Part shown: piece after piece, positions 9,645 to 19,527 of the stretch | Position numbering within the stretch: the first letter of the stretch is position 1 | Layout of the letters: each line of letters opens with the position of its first letter | Assembly: GCA_002102555.1 (NCBI GenBank) | Contig: MCFL01000060.1 | Span: 1 to 64,000, forward strand | Origin: Catenaria anguillulae PL171 | Lineage: Eukaryota; Blastocladiomycota; Blastocladiomycetes; Blastocladiales; Catenariaceae | Length of the DNA stretch: 64,000 nucleotides | Direction of reading: 5' to 3' | The notes under the pieces: model-generated | Told to the model about the DNA's origin: nothing | Databases searched by the model: none | Seen by the model: only the letters and a program-made list of their open reading frames with translations | Position numbers and translations under genes: made by a program

Positions 9645-11837
9645 ATGGGCAAGCAATCTAAAGCATCGTCTTCCAGCTCAGGCGCAAACCGGGCGGCGGC
9701 GGCCAGCGATCGACCCATCGCCGCCTCGTCTTCATCGGCTGGGCCAAACACGCGCTCTCGCGCCTCTCGGGCTGCTATCCAAAGCACATCCTCAGCATCA
9801 TCGAGTTCGGCCGTTCGCTCCGAAAATGTGACTATCAACAAGCACAAGTCACGTTCCAAGTCACCATCCAAGTCCTCCCGCCGGTCGCGTTCCCAAGACT
9901 CGCGGTCATCGACCGGAAGCGCCAAAGGCGTTGGCCCGCTCATGGCCCGCATGGTCCTCCTTACGACCCTGGCCGTGATCGGCTGGCAATTTGTCGACCA
10001 GCGCCTCGGCGGCAGCAACTCGCTTATGCAAGGCACTCAGCTGCTCACGCGCCCACGCCGCGATCTGGGTGCCACGCTCCGCCCTACGGACCCCAACATG
10101 GCCGATTCAGAATCTTACAAGTCGGCACTCATGGCCGCCATCTCGGCACACGCGTCGTCCGACGCCGAGACCGCCCATGCCGCCCATTTGCACGACTCGC
10201 ACGAAGCGCGTGCACGGCGTGCAGCCATTAACCCTGGGGTTGACGTGTATACGACACAGAATGTGGCCACTTGGTACCGGTGCGATGCGAGCGCTTGCAG
10301 ATTGCCCAATTGCCAGTGCGCGCAGCAGCGGCCACCCGCTGGACTCGACAAGAGCGTGGTCCCTCAATTTGTCATTGTGACTGTTGACGACGCCCTCAAC
10401 GAGATGGTCCTGGATGCCCCGCTTCAGCTCTATGACGGCGTGGTCAACCCTGGCACGGGCTGTCAGCCCAAGATCACCTACTTCATGTCGGGACAGTGGT
10501 CCAACTTTCATTTGGCTCAGCGCATGTTCGCCAAAGGCCACGAGATTGCCGGCCACACTTGGGGCCACTCGGCCAACCCGAACGTGGACGACATTTCGGC
10601 GATGCGGCAGGCCACCGAGGCACTCGCGGGCATTTCTGCGTCCGACATCAAGGGCTTCCGGGCGCCGCTGTTCAAGTTCTCGCTCGACACTTTGGCTACA
10701 TTGCGGTCGCTTGGGTTCGAGTACGATTCGTCCATGACTGCCCTGGTCAATGGCAACAACACTGTTTGGCCCTTCACGTTCGATTACGGAATGCCCATCT
10801 CGTGCGCCACAGGTAACTGCACTGGCGCTACTCCGCCAATTGTCGGACTTCCGCGCTGGAAGGTTCCCGGGCTTTGGGAAATTCCACTCTACACGCTGAC
10901 GGATCCCGAGGCGCCGGACGGCAACTGGCCCATTGATCCGCCCATGCAGGGTGACAAGCTCAACACGCTGCTACGCGTCAACTTTGACAACCACTTTTAC
11001 GGCAACCGTGCACCGTTTGGCATCCATATTCATGCCGCCTGGCTCATGGCCGAGCCTTCGCGCATCACCACCATCAATGCATTCTTGCGCGACATTGCCC
11101 AGCACCAGCACGTCCGGTTTGTCACCAACCAAGAGATGCTTGCCTGGCTCAAGAACCCGCAACCCATCACGTCTATGCCGACCCCCGCAACCTCGACAAA
11201 CTTTGCGTGCCCGGGCGCCGAATCCGGTTCCGTGCGCGCCGAAGTGTGCGATGGCATCGACAACAACCGCGACGGACAAGTGGACGAAGGACTCACAAAG
11301 TCATGCAACTATGGGTCGGCCGTCTTCACCACGTGTGCGGCTTCGTGCCCCGTGCGCTACCCAACAGTCGCCGAGCCCGTTCCACCGCCCTCGAACCGCA
11401 ACACACTCGGCACGCTTTGCCAACCGCCCGTGGGCGGATGCGTTTACGGCACGTACAACCGCACAGAGTGCGCGTGCGCATGCTTTGGGCCCGGAACGAA
11501 TGGCGCAGGCGGCTGCCCAAGGGACGAGGCAACGGGCAAGTGCTTGGTGTACCGGTTGCCGAGCACGGAAAAGGACGCTGGGTACTTGAGCTGTGACGAG
11601 AGTCGCGAGGTCATGGAGGAGGAGCGCAGGAAGAAGGAGGAGGAGATTCGGAAACAGAACGAGGCGACGCGTAACGGCGGCACCACCAATGCAAACAAGT
11701 TTACGGCGAATACTGGGACGAATGGCGACGGAGAGGGCAATGCAGCCGGCAGAGGTGTTGAGATTGGAGCGGCCAAGTGGGTTGCGGGATTGAGTGTGGC
11801 GATTGCGGTCGTGATTGGGGTCATGGGCATCATGTGA
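9645..11837 (+). CDS. Membrane-anchored chitin deacetylase-like protein with MopE-type motif
   Basis: A single exon from the ATG of MGKQSKAS gives 730 aa. The frame is open to 9498, but upstream residues look untranslated. The N-terminus is Ser/Arg-rich, followed by a membrane segment (about 97-117: MARMVLLTTLAVIGWQFV). A NodB-type polysaccharide deacetylase domain (about 240-500) shows TVDD (Asp248/249), HTWGH (His304, His308) and FRAP (Arg339). These are the metal-binding and catalytic motifs of chitin/chitooligosaccharide deacetylases; the VTVDDALNE form resembles animal enzymes. Residues 533-550 (EVCDGIDNNRDGQVDEG) match the MopE-like metal-binding motif. A Cys-rich region, a charged helix and a C-terminal hydrophobic segment (possible GPI signal or anchor) follow. 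Likely acts on cell-wall chitin. Confidence 0.85.
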   Translation: MGKQSKASSSSSGANRAAAASDRPIAASSSSAGPNTRSRASRAAIQSTSSASSSSAVRSENVTINKHKSRSKSPSKSSRRSRSQDSRSSTGSAKGVGPLMARMVLLTTLAVIGWQFVDQRLGGSNSLMQGTQLLTRPRRDLGATLRPTDPNMADSESYKSALMAAISAHASSDAETAHAAHLHDSHEARARRAAINPGVDVYTTQNVATWYRCDASACRLPNCQCAQQRPPAGLDKSVVPQFVIVTVDDALNEMVLDAPLQLYDGVVNPGTGCQPKITYFMSGQWSNFHLAQRMFAKGHEIAGHTWGHSANPNVDDISAMRQATEALAGISASDIKGFRAPLFKFSLDTLATLRSLGFEYDSSMTALVNGNNTVWPFTFDYGMPISCATGNCTGATPPIVGLPRWKVPGLWEIPLYTLTDPEAPDGNWPIDPPMQGDKLNTLLRVNFDNHFYGNRAPFGIHIHAAWLMAEPSRITTINAFLRDIAQHQHVRFVTNQEMLAWLKNPQPITSMPTPATSTNFACPGAESGSVRAEVCDGIDNNRDGQVDEGLTKSCNYGSAVFTTCAASCPVRYPTVAEPVPPPSNRNTLGTLCQPPVGGCVYGTYNRTECACACFGPGTNGAGGCPRDEATGKCLVYRLPSTEKDAGYLSCDESREVMEEERRKKEEEIRKQNEATRNGGTTNANKFTANTGTNGDGEGNAAGRGVEIGAAKWVAGLSVAIAVVIGVMGIM

Positions 11838-12604
11838 AATGGGAACGCATGAAAGAGTTTGATGGCGTACAGCGTGGCAGTCTTTCCAGCAGTCATTGTT
11901 GAGTCAGTGTTCCTTCTTCAGTCCCCTTGGGCCAATTTGTCATGGTTCTTCGTTTCCTGGGCATTCTCGTCGCAGAAAATAAGTATCATACTTGTCTCTT
12001 GCACGGCCCTTACCCACTTCTTCCCATGATGGCCGCCCAAAGCCGCAATCCACCCACACACGGCCTACCGATCATCGGTCGGAACGGAACATAGAGAACG
12101 CGGAAGCACATAAGCACACTTGGGGCAAATATGTCATCCAGCTCTTGCTCCACCGCGGCCACTCAGTCACCATATCCGCCAAAATAGTCGCGACGCTTGC
12201 AGGCGACGCCCGCTCCACCGTGCTCGACTGGTGTCATTCGCTTGGGCTCAACATGAAGATCAAGCAAGCGTTTGAGTCGGGAGAGGTCGTGAAGCGGCTC
12301 AAGGCCAACCCAAGTCACTCGATGCGGGCTTAGTTCCAAGAGAAGTTGGGGATGCAGAAGTCGTGAATCGCCCTGGCTTTTTTGTTTTCATTGCTCATTT
12401 GCGCCTGTTGTCTTGTTGGCCGCGCCGTTCTGTTCCTCTTTCTTTGCGCAATATCATGCGCAGCATCAAAATGCTCGAATAACCTGAGTGTGGGCGGCGT
12501 GGACACTACACTTACATAAACATCAGTCCACCCCTGAAAGAAATGCCTCCTGCTATAAACGACAAGATCGACAACCCACCAGTACACCAGGAACTCGAAA
12601 TCAA
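11838..12604. other. Intergenic with one possible small ORF
   Basis: The 3' ends of the deacetylase (+) and MsrB (-) genes converge here. A plus-strand coding-like stretch at 12026-12333 is listed separately. Confidence 0.4.
12026..12333 (+). CDS. Possible small protein, frame interrupted once
   Basis: An ATG-ATG at 12026 opens MMAAQSRNPPTHGLPIIG and stops at 12092. The overlapping frame continues from there as an open stretch with good codon bias, including HTWGKYVIQLLLHRG and VLDWCHSLGLNMKIKQ, up to a stop at 12333. Joining the two needs one extra base near 12085-12095. The result would be a ~100-residue helical protein of unknown family. It could be a frameshifted gene, a sequencing error or chance. 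Confidence 0.3.
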
Positions 12605-13318
12605 TCACGACGACTCCTCAGGCTTGAAGCTGAGCGAGACCGAGTTGACACAATGGCGCTCGTCGGTGGGCGTCTTGAATCCCTCGCCCTTGAAGACGTG
12701 GCCGAGGTGACCGCCGCAATTGTTGCACACACTGGCACCATAAGAGTCAATGGACGCTCAACGAGGAGAGAAAACATGTCGAGTGGACGCACATTTCAAT
12801 CCTGGTCATGCCCATGGACCGATCCTCTTTGCGGCCAACGGCACCAGGAATCGCATCAAAGAACGCAGCTACACCGTGGACATGTTCGAGCAAGATTTTG
12901 CGTGGTCTGTGAGCAGTCGGTTTGTTCCACGGCCACATGATACATTCGCAGATGACTACGTACGCCATCCGCACCCGGAGTCAAACTTTGTCGTCGACTT
13001 GTACAGCGGCGCATCGCATCCAGCACACTTGTACACGCCCTGTTCCTTGTGCTTATTGTACTCGCCCGTGCCGGGGCGTTCGGTGCCGGCTTGGCGGAGG
13101 ACACGGAATTGTTCGGGCGACAGAATGGCACGCCATTCGTCTGCGGATTTGTTGACGGGAAAGTTGGACATGGTTGGAGCGGATGTGGAGAATGCGAAAA
13201 TGAAGCTGTTGTGAGGACCGAATGAAGTGTAGGCTGGACGAAGGCGGGTGGGGAAGGTGTGGGTTAAATGGAGGATGCGGCGGGTCGGGGCGGCGAGTAG
13301 AGTGTGGAAGGTGTTCAT
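12605..13318 (-). CDS. msrB: Peptide-methionine (R)-S-oxide reductase MsrB
   Basis: Exons 13318-12964, 12868-12793 and 12731-12605 give 185 aa in exact frame. The MsrB fold motifs are complete: two zinc-binding CxxC pairs (CAGC, CNNC), [35 protein letters not shown], and the catalytic cysteine in [11 protein letters not shown] near the end. The enzyme reduces methionine-R-sulfoxide in proteins using thioredoxin. The N-terminal ~60 residues are Arg/Thr/Ser-rich with few acids, consistent with a mitochondrial presequence. The later Met of [13 protein letters not shown] could start a cytosolic form. A further in-frame ATG exists at 13354; 13318 was preferred because it begins the presequence-like part. 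Confidence 0.93.
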
Positions 13319-13557
13319 GGTTAGGGTTTTACATAGATTTGCTGTGAACTCCATTCAATTATATGTCGGGTAATACATACATGCCTGTCGGTCAATTGAC
13401 AATTGAAAGAGAAGAAGCGCGTGTGAGCTGACAAATGAGCTGAGGAAGAAAGCCGATCGCGAATCGCGAGACATCGTTTTCCATTTCCACCACTCAACCT
13501 GAAGCTTTAGTACAAACATACACATGAGCCCAGGCAACTATCCCTGCAGTCACAAAC

Positions 13558-14823
13558 TCATTCGTTCCTTGACTTGGCATCCTTCTTTTTCCCACTTGCT
13601 CCACTGCCACCAACTATGACCCTCAATATGGACCCACACCTCATGACAGGACTCGATGGCGCACAACCTGTCATGTTATCCTCCTCCTTCTCCCTGTCCG
13701 GCTTTGAGAGATTACTTGACCAGGGCGCCTCAACGGCAACGGGCACAGGCAACATTGTACCGCTTCGCGAGTACTTGTGTGGCGAAAACAGCTCAAGCGG
13801 CCATGCGTACGGCGATGTGGTTTCTTGAATGTGGTCGACTTGCCAGAGGATGGCGAGGTTGCGGCTAGTGGTCGGTGGACGAGGGTGGGGTTGAGGTTGA
13901 TGCGATCGGCGGCGGCGAGTGTTTGGCGCAGTAATAGCAGCAGATGATGTTGGAGCAAACGGCGGATTTGCTTCTATGGAGGCCAAAGTGGAGCCAAAGT
14001 CGCGTCTTGAATTGCTTTCGGTAGGTGGCTGTTGTTGATGGCCGGAAACGTCATGAGGGTGTTCTTCGGCAGTGGTATCAATTCGAGCTTCACGGATGAA
14101 TACTTTTGTTGGTGGATCGCAGTGGGAATTGGCGTATCGAGCCTTGGATTTGGATCTCGTTTTCAATTTGGTTTCAGCAGTGCCCTTCGGTTTTCGGACG
14201 CGTTTGGTCTGGGCGAGCTTCTCGCTCGACGGCGGTGGAGAAGATACCGAGGCGGTGGATGCCGTTGAAGGCGATTGTGGAGGTGATGGATGTAATTTGC
14301 GATGCGATGGTGAATACGTTGGGGTTGCTAAAGGATGGGTTGGAGCGAATGCATCAGCTGACGCTGTAGAGTGAGGCCGACGTGGCAGGCGGCGACGTGG
14401 TTCCGAATTGACTGGCGTTTGTTCTGGGACCGCGGGAGGCGAGCTAAGAGACTCGGGCGAAGCCTGGCGAACCCGGCAAGTCGTTGGTGCACGGGAAGCG
14501 GACTGTGATGTGTGGTCAACGACGTCGGGATGCCACGACACGGTCCGACGAAGCAGTGGCTGGCGTGGTTGTGGACTGACCTTTGAAGACAGACTGCGCT
14601 TGAGCTTGCTGTTGCCGGCTCCCGTGACGACGACTGATTCATGGTGGTGGGACACGGGATCGAGGAGCGGGCACCGACGGCCCATGCCAGAGGTCGAGTT
14701 GTCGGTCTGCACAGGCGCCGTGGATGGATTGTGACGACGTGGCGCAGTTGGGTGGACGGGTGGAGGCGGCTGGGCGGGGCAGTGTGCCGGTAGTGACATG
14801 TCTAGCTCAATCTGAAAAGTCAT
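13558..14823 (-). CDS. Hypothetical Pro/Ser-rich disordered protein
   Basis: A single-exon ORF of 421 aa starting MTFQIELDMSLP. Composition is dominated by Pro, Ser, Thr, Ala, Arg and Lys. It has basic patches (TKRVRKPKGTAETK, KTRSKSKAR, NTRRRRSHQ) that could be nuclear localisation or nucleic-acid contact sites. A short C-terminal segment (MRCGSILRVIVGGSGASGKK) is more ordered. No family is recognised. Codon use agrees with neighbouring genes, which supports coding, but such low-complexity frames can be spurious. Confidence 0.5.
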   Translation of the reverse strand: MTFQIELDMSLPAHCPAQPPPPVHPTAPRRHNPSTAPVQTDNSTSGMGRRCPLLDPVSHHHESVVVTGAGNSKLKRSLSSKVSPQPRQPLLRRTVSWHPDVVDHTSQSASRAPTTCRVRQASPESLSSPPAVPEQTPVNSEPRRRLPRRPHSTASADAFAPTHPLATPTYSPSHRKLHPSPPQSPSTASTASVSSPPPSSEKLAQTKRVRKPKGTAETKLKTRSKSKARYANSHCDPPTKVFIREARIDTTAEEHPHDVSGHQQQPPTESNSRRDFGSTLASIEANPPFAPTSSAAITAPNTRRRRSHQPQPHPRPPTTSRNLAILWQVDHIQETTSPYAWPLELFSPHKYSRSGTMLPVPVAVEAPWSSNLSKPDREKEEDNMTGCAPSSPVMRCGSILRVIVGGSGASGKKKDAKSRNE

Positions 14824-15221
14824 GTATGCATTGAATACGATCCCAAAGTCTGATCTCCGACATCGGGGTGAGACATCGACTCTCAGTCACGCGTCATATG
14901 TCTGAGCGACAGAGTCGTGCCAAAGTGTGAGGAAGGGGCGGGATGCGCGGGATCGCTGTAATATGGAATTAGGCCACAGGCAGCCCGACCAGGCCGCTGC
15001 ACGCAATCAAGGAATTGATGGGAATCGGCGGATGGCTGCGCAGGACTTGAATCCCTGGCGATGTGGACCCGAACCGTGCTGACCCTGGCTTTCGCGCCTC
15101 GATTGAACAGCAACGTGTGACATGGCAAAACAGGCCCAGGGCAAGTACATCAACCTTGGCAACGCGAGAATAAGGCCAAACAGCAACCGACAAACAAAAG
15201 CCGACAAGGTATACCCGCCCC
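14824..15221. other. Intergenic region
   Basis: Lies between the start of the disordered-protein gene and the 3' end of the V-ATPase D gene. Nothing further identified. Confidence 0.4.
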
Positions 15222-15971
15222 TCAAAACAAGATATCGTTATCTTCGTTGGCTGCCAACAGATTCGACGGCTCCTCAACGCTCTCTGGAGCCTCCAGCAAC
15301 CTCTTGGCCTTTGCCACCTCCTCTGCATCCCGATCCCTCTTCTTCTTGCCCTGCACCTTCTTCAACCGGAAAAACTCTTCGCGATCCATCTCGTCCAACT
15401 CACTGGTAATGTACTTGATGGTGTTTTCGACCCTTGGAATAATCACAAACTCGATGGCGTTGACACGCCGGTTGGTCACCTTGATGACCTCGTCGAGGAT
15501 CACGAACGCCGTCTGCAACGACGCCAGCTCCACCAGCTGCGCCACGGCCTTGGCATACACGTCCTTTGCCCTGGCAATCTGCTGGCCACCCCTGCCCAAG
15601 CCCGTCAACTCGAACGCGTTAGCGCCCTCCGAGTACAACTCAAACATGGGCAACATGGTTCCCGACACATTTTCTTGCTTTGTGCGCACACGCAATTGCG
15701 CTTGGCGCACAGCCGATTGCACGGCAAACGAAATGTCGCCCGTGGCGTACGTGACTTCGGCAAGCGAAAAGGCCGCGCCTTGCATGATCTTGCCCATCTT
15801 GCGCTTGGCCTCGTCGATTTTGCCTAGGATGGCGCGGAACCGTTTGGTCAAGGCCTCGGATTTGCGCTTGAGCAGCGAGTGGCCCGTCTGCGCGCCCTTG
15901 AGGCGCAGCTTCATGGTGGTGAGGGCCATGCGCGTTGGGAAGATGGCGAGGCGCTGGTTGTTGCCGGACAT
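15222..15971 (-). CDS. VMA8: V-type proton ATPase subunit D
   Basis: One intronless ORF of 249 aa, the usual length for this family. It begins [17 protein letters not shown], which matches the conserved N-terminus ([36 protein letters not shown]). It continues as a long alpha-helical hairpin and has the [18 protein letters not shown] segment typical of V-ATPase D. Subunit D forms the central rotor shaft of the V1 sector with F, coupling ATP hydrolysis to H+ pumping at vacuolar and endosomal membranes. Identification is firm from sequence. Confidence 0.96.
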   Translation of the reverse strand: MSGNNQRLAIFPTRMALTTMKLRLKGAQTGHSLLKRKSEALTKRFRAILGKIDEAKRKMGKIMQGAAFSLAEVTYATGDISFAVQSAVRQAQLRVRTKQENVSGTMLPMFELYSEGANAFELTGLGRGGQQIARAKDVYAKAVAQLVELASLQTAFVILDEVIKVTNRRVNAIEFVIIPRVENTIKYITSELDEMDREEFFRLKKVQGKKKRDRDAEEVAKAKRLLEAPESVEEPSNLLAANEDNDILF

Positions 15972-16592
15972 GGTGGGCAGGCTTTTATTCCGAGACGCGT
16001 GGTGGTGGCGGTGGCGATCGGTGAGATGAGATGAGATGAGAGTTTGTGGAATGTGGCGACTCGAAGCGGCACGATAGTGGTGGATATCACTGATACGGAT
16101 CGTATTGGCAGCAAACGGGTGGATCAGTGGGTGTTAGGTGCGTTGCCCTGGGTTGCTTTTGGCATTGATATTGAACAGTTATTCATGGCCATTGCTGGAT
16201 TTTTCGCTGACCAAGACGCAATTGTGTGGTCGAACTGCCACGTGCTGAGTCACGCGGTGCGGTTGGGAAGGATCGGCAGCAACCCGCCTGGCCTGGGCCT
16301 TTGGCTCGCACACAAGGGCCCCATCCAATTTGGATCGGACAATTCACCGGGCCTTCATGCAACATGCAATATTGGTGCTTTCCGATTACAATCAGATAAA
16401 AGTAGGCCTGCGGACAGATAAAAGGGCCCGAGTGAGCTCTTCGCCTCTTCCCACTGCGAACAATTCATTGTATGTAAGCGTGGATCCATGTCATGCCATG
16501 CTGACCACTCACCAGTCACAACCATTCCGCTGCCTCACCGAGTGTCCAGCTGTCCTCCCACCACCCGCACCCCGCACCGTCTCGCGCACATC
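15972..16592. other. Divergent promoter region
   Basis: Separates VMA8 (-) and the Aim32-like gene (+). Two AGATAAAAG motifs at about 16394 and 16420 lie roughly 170-200 bp upstream of the plus-strand ATG and could act as TATA-like elements. Confidence 0.4.
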
Positions 16593-17921
16593 ATGACCTC
16601 GTCCCTCACTGGCAGTTCGAGCACAGCAACCGAATCATTCCAGCAGCCAGCAACGCCATCCACCTTGGCCAACCCACCCACCGCTCCAGGCATCATGCAC
16701 ACACTTCGCTCATCTCTGTCCATCCTGTCTCTGCGGTCCATCGTGTCGACGGCCTCGTCGCTCGTGTCCACAACCACCCGCTCCATCTCTTCCACCGCCA
16801 CCTCTGCCCTGGGCGCCTCCCCCTGCGGCTCCGAATACCCACCCGACGTTGAATTTTCCGACTCGTGCGCAGCCTGCCTCGATCCCTGCACCGACCACCC
16901 GCAACTGCCCGCGCGACTGGCCGCCAAAGTCAACCAAGGTGCCATGGCCGGGTCCGTGAAGCCTTACTCGCATCATCTCATCTTGTGCACAGGCAGCTCG
17001 CCCGCATCGTGGGCCGCGCGCGTCGATTCCGCGTCACCGCTGGCGAGGGCGCTTTCGCAGGTGGCCGGCGAGTTGCCTGCCGTTGCGCCTGCAAAAGTGT
17101 CGCGGGTATTGGCCAACGTGTGCGATCGCGCGCCCTTGGGCGGCGTGCAGCATTTCTTTGACAAGGACGGAAACGAGGTCGAGTGTATGGATGTCATGGT
17201 GTGGCCCGATCGCGTGCTGCTGACGGGCGTGACGGCAGACAATGTAGGCGCAGCCGTCAAGGAGTACTTTGAGCATGAAAAGGTGGAGAGTGTCGAGCCC
17301 AGTGATATGGCCCAGGGGTTGCCAAGACCGGCGATGGAGCCGTTGGATGTGGACCGTGCCGTGTTTGTTTGTGCACACAAGAAGGTAAGTACACCGTCTC
17401 TTCCTGCATTCATTCCTTTGACGTGTCGACTTGTCTCTCACTCCCTTACTCCCTTGTGCATTGTCCGATCTGGTATAGCGCGATTCACGATGCGGGGAAG
17501 CCGCACCGCTCCTCTTGCGTGCATTCCACGATGAAATCGATGCACTGGAAGCCAAAAGTGTCCTAGCTCACGGATCCACCGGCATTTACGGCATCTCGCA
17601 CATTGGTGGGCACAAGTTTGCAGGAACAATGGTATGACAGCATTCACTTGCACCGCTTGCTCGGTCCGGTACTGATGCTGTCCATTTTCAACGTCCCACC
17701 AGATTGTGTTTCGCGGACTCGAAGGCCACTGGTATGGCCGCGTGCGCGTATGCGATGTTGAAACCATTGTGCGTGAGCATTTGGTCGAGGGGATGCCTGT
17801 CAAGCAGCTGTGGAGGGGCATGATGCGGTTGCCTGTTGCGGCTGCGGCTGATGAAGAGCAGAGCAGTAAGGTCCGAGAGAAGGAGGCAACCACAAATCTA
17901 GAAGTTCAAAAGGACATTTGA
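16593..17921 (+). CDS. Sucrase/ferredoxin-like (Aim32 family) protein
   Basis: Exons 16593-17384, 17479-17631 and 17703-17921 give 387 aa in exact frame. An unstructured Ser/Thr-rich N-terminus precedes DSCAACLDPC. Typical family stretches follow: KPYSHHLILCTG, VFVCAHKKRDSRCGEAAP, ISHIGGHKFAGT and IVFRGLEGHWYGRV. These match the Suc/Fer-like thioredoxin-fold family, which includes yeast Aim32. Cys and His in CAHKKRDSRCG and HIGGHKFAG are the presumed Fe-S ligands. Yeast Aim32 is mitochondrial and involved in redox quality control; whether that holds here is inference. The C-terminus ends in a charged low-complexity tail. Confidence 0.85.
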
Positions 17922-18064
17922 AATGCCCGTCTCACACTACCTCATCATGAAATACAGAACCATGCACTGTCGTATGCACAACAGTGAGGAGAAAGGCGAA
18001 ACAAGTATGCATTAGCTAGATTTGGAGTAGCCAATCAGATAGTAGTCACAGGAACAAGCTCATT

Positions 18065-19113
18065 TCAGTTCCGACGCTTACTCACCGCCGACTTTCGCGG
18101 CGTCGGCCCTGGCGACGGCACAGGCGACTCGTTACCAGCCAGCTTGACAACTGGCGACGGCGGCAACGGCTTGTCAGAAGGCTTCCTCGCCGCCTTCTTG
18201 CCACCCGAGCTCGCCCGCGAGCACCAACGCCGCACATCTCTAACCAACACTTGCAAGACCAACACAGCTGCAGCAACCATACACGCGACGCCCTGTGCCG
18301 TGGGACGATCCACCACATCGTATTTGACGGCAAACGTATACCCGGCCGCAATCACGGCTGCAAGCTGGACATCCACCGACACTTGCGGCGTGCCCAAAGT
18401 CCACGTGCGCTTTGTCACGCCAAACACGGCATTCAAAATGCCGCCGCCGCATCCCGATAGCGTCCCGCACACGAGGCATGCGACAAGCGAGTTTGAAAGC
18501 GGCGGCGCAGACTTGAGGTGAATCGTGTCGATGGCAAAGGCCGTGATGGCGAGTGCGCGGGCAATGCCGTCGGCCGCGGCACAGGCAACGCGGAGCGGGG
18601 TGCCAATCAGGTTGGCCAACGAAAGCACCGGCGTGTAGCGGAAGAGCAAGTAGATGGCGGTGTAGATGGCGAGCGGGTCGTTGAGTGCGATCCAGCCAGG
18701 AACGCGCGAGAGGAGCAGTGAGGCCATGGTTGTTCCACCTGGTTCATCAATTACGGTGATGGAAAAGGGGCCACGTGAGTGTCATGGCCATGCGGTGGCA
18801 GGCAGGTATGGATGACCGAGTATGTACCAAATGAAAGCACAATCATGGCGACCCATGTATGCATGAGCGATGTTTCTGGGTGCATGTTGTTGAAGAGCTC
18901 GACGCACACATCAATGGCGTGCAGCACGGCGACCCACGACACGAAAATGGGGCCCGATTGGAAGCCGGCTTGCTCGGCGTGGGTCGGCAGCACAGCCAGG
19001 CCGTCCCATAGAGCCACGGCGGTGGATGGGTCGAGGTACCGCTGCAGCTGCGTCGTGTACTGCGAGACGAGCAGCTGGAGCGACGTGACGGCCGCGGATG
19101 ACGACGAAGACAT
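18065..19113 (-). CDS. TRIC-type monovalent cation channel-like protein, copy 2
   Basis: Exons 19113-18828 and 18738-18065 give 319 aa in exact frame. It is nearly the same length as copy 1 (1221-2269) and closely similar throughout: SLQLLVSQYTTQ, LFNNMHPETSLMHTWVA, LSGCGGGILNAVFG. The Lys/Ser/Pro-rich tail is also shared, ending in PVPSPG(P/R)TPRKSA. About seven hydrophobic segments are predicted. Its intron interrupts LSFG-GTTMASLL, whereas copy 1 is interrupted earlier, after LHAAK, so the intron positions are not homologous. An in-frame ATG four codons upstream (19125) is the alternative start. Function as an ER K+ channel is inferred from the TRIC family. Confidence 0.72.
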
Positions 19114-19527
19114 GGTGCGAGGCAAGGAAAACGGGCCGGGACCGGTAGGTTCAGGGAGCTCAGAGATCTATGCAAAGAGTGGACAAAGAATGGCCTCTTT
19201 AATTTTCTTGGGAGACTTCGCTCTCCAGCTCCCTCCGCAAGGAACATTCCTATTGCGGTATCATTTTCGGGTCATCATCAGATCAATGAGGCATGAGCCA
19301 TGAGCGGCTGGATCGAAGGGTCATCTCGATCTCCACTCTGCTCTCTGCTCCTGCCTCAAACAGACGCGACACTCCCCATGCAAGTTCCCACGCTTGGCCC
19401 CAACTTGAACCGCATCAGCTCGTGAATGGAGCAGAATGTGTGCGTTGAAACTTTATTTAAACATGAAGCCAAAGAATAGTATAGTCGGACACGGCAACCG
19501 CTGATCAACTTGAATGCGTGAACACGT
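19114..19527. other. Intergenic region
   Basis: Upstream of TRIC copy 2 and downstream of the Rmp1-like gene, both on the minus strand. No coding signal. Confidence 0.4.

Noticed and set aside
15247-16029. 260-codon plus-strand ORF
   Set aside because: Antisense shadow of V-ATPase subunit D, which is unambiguous.
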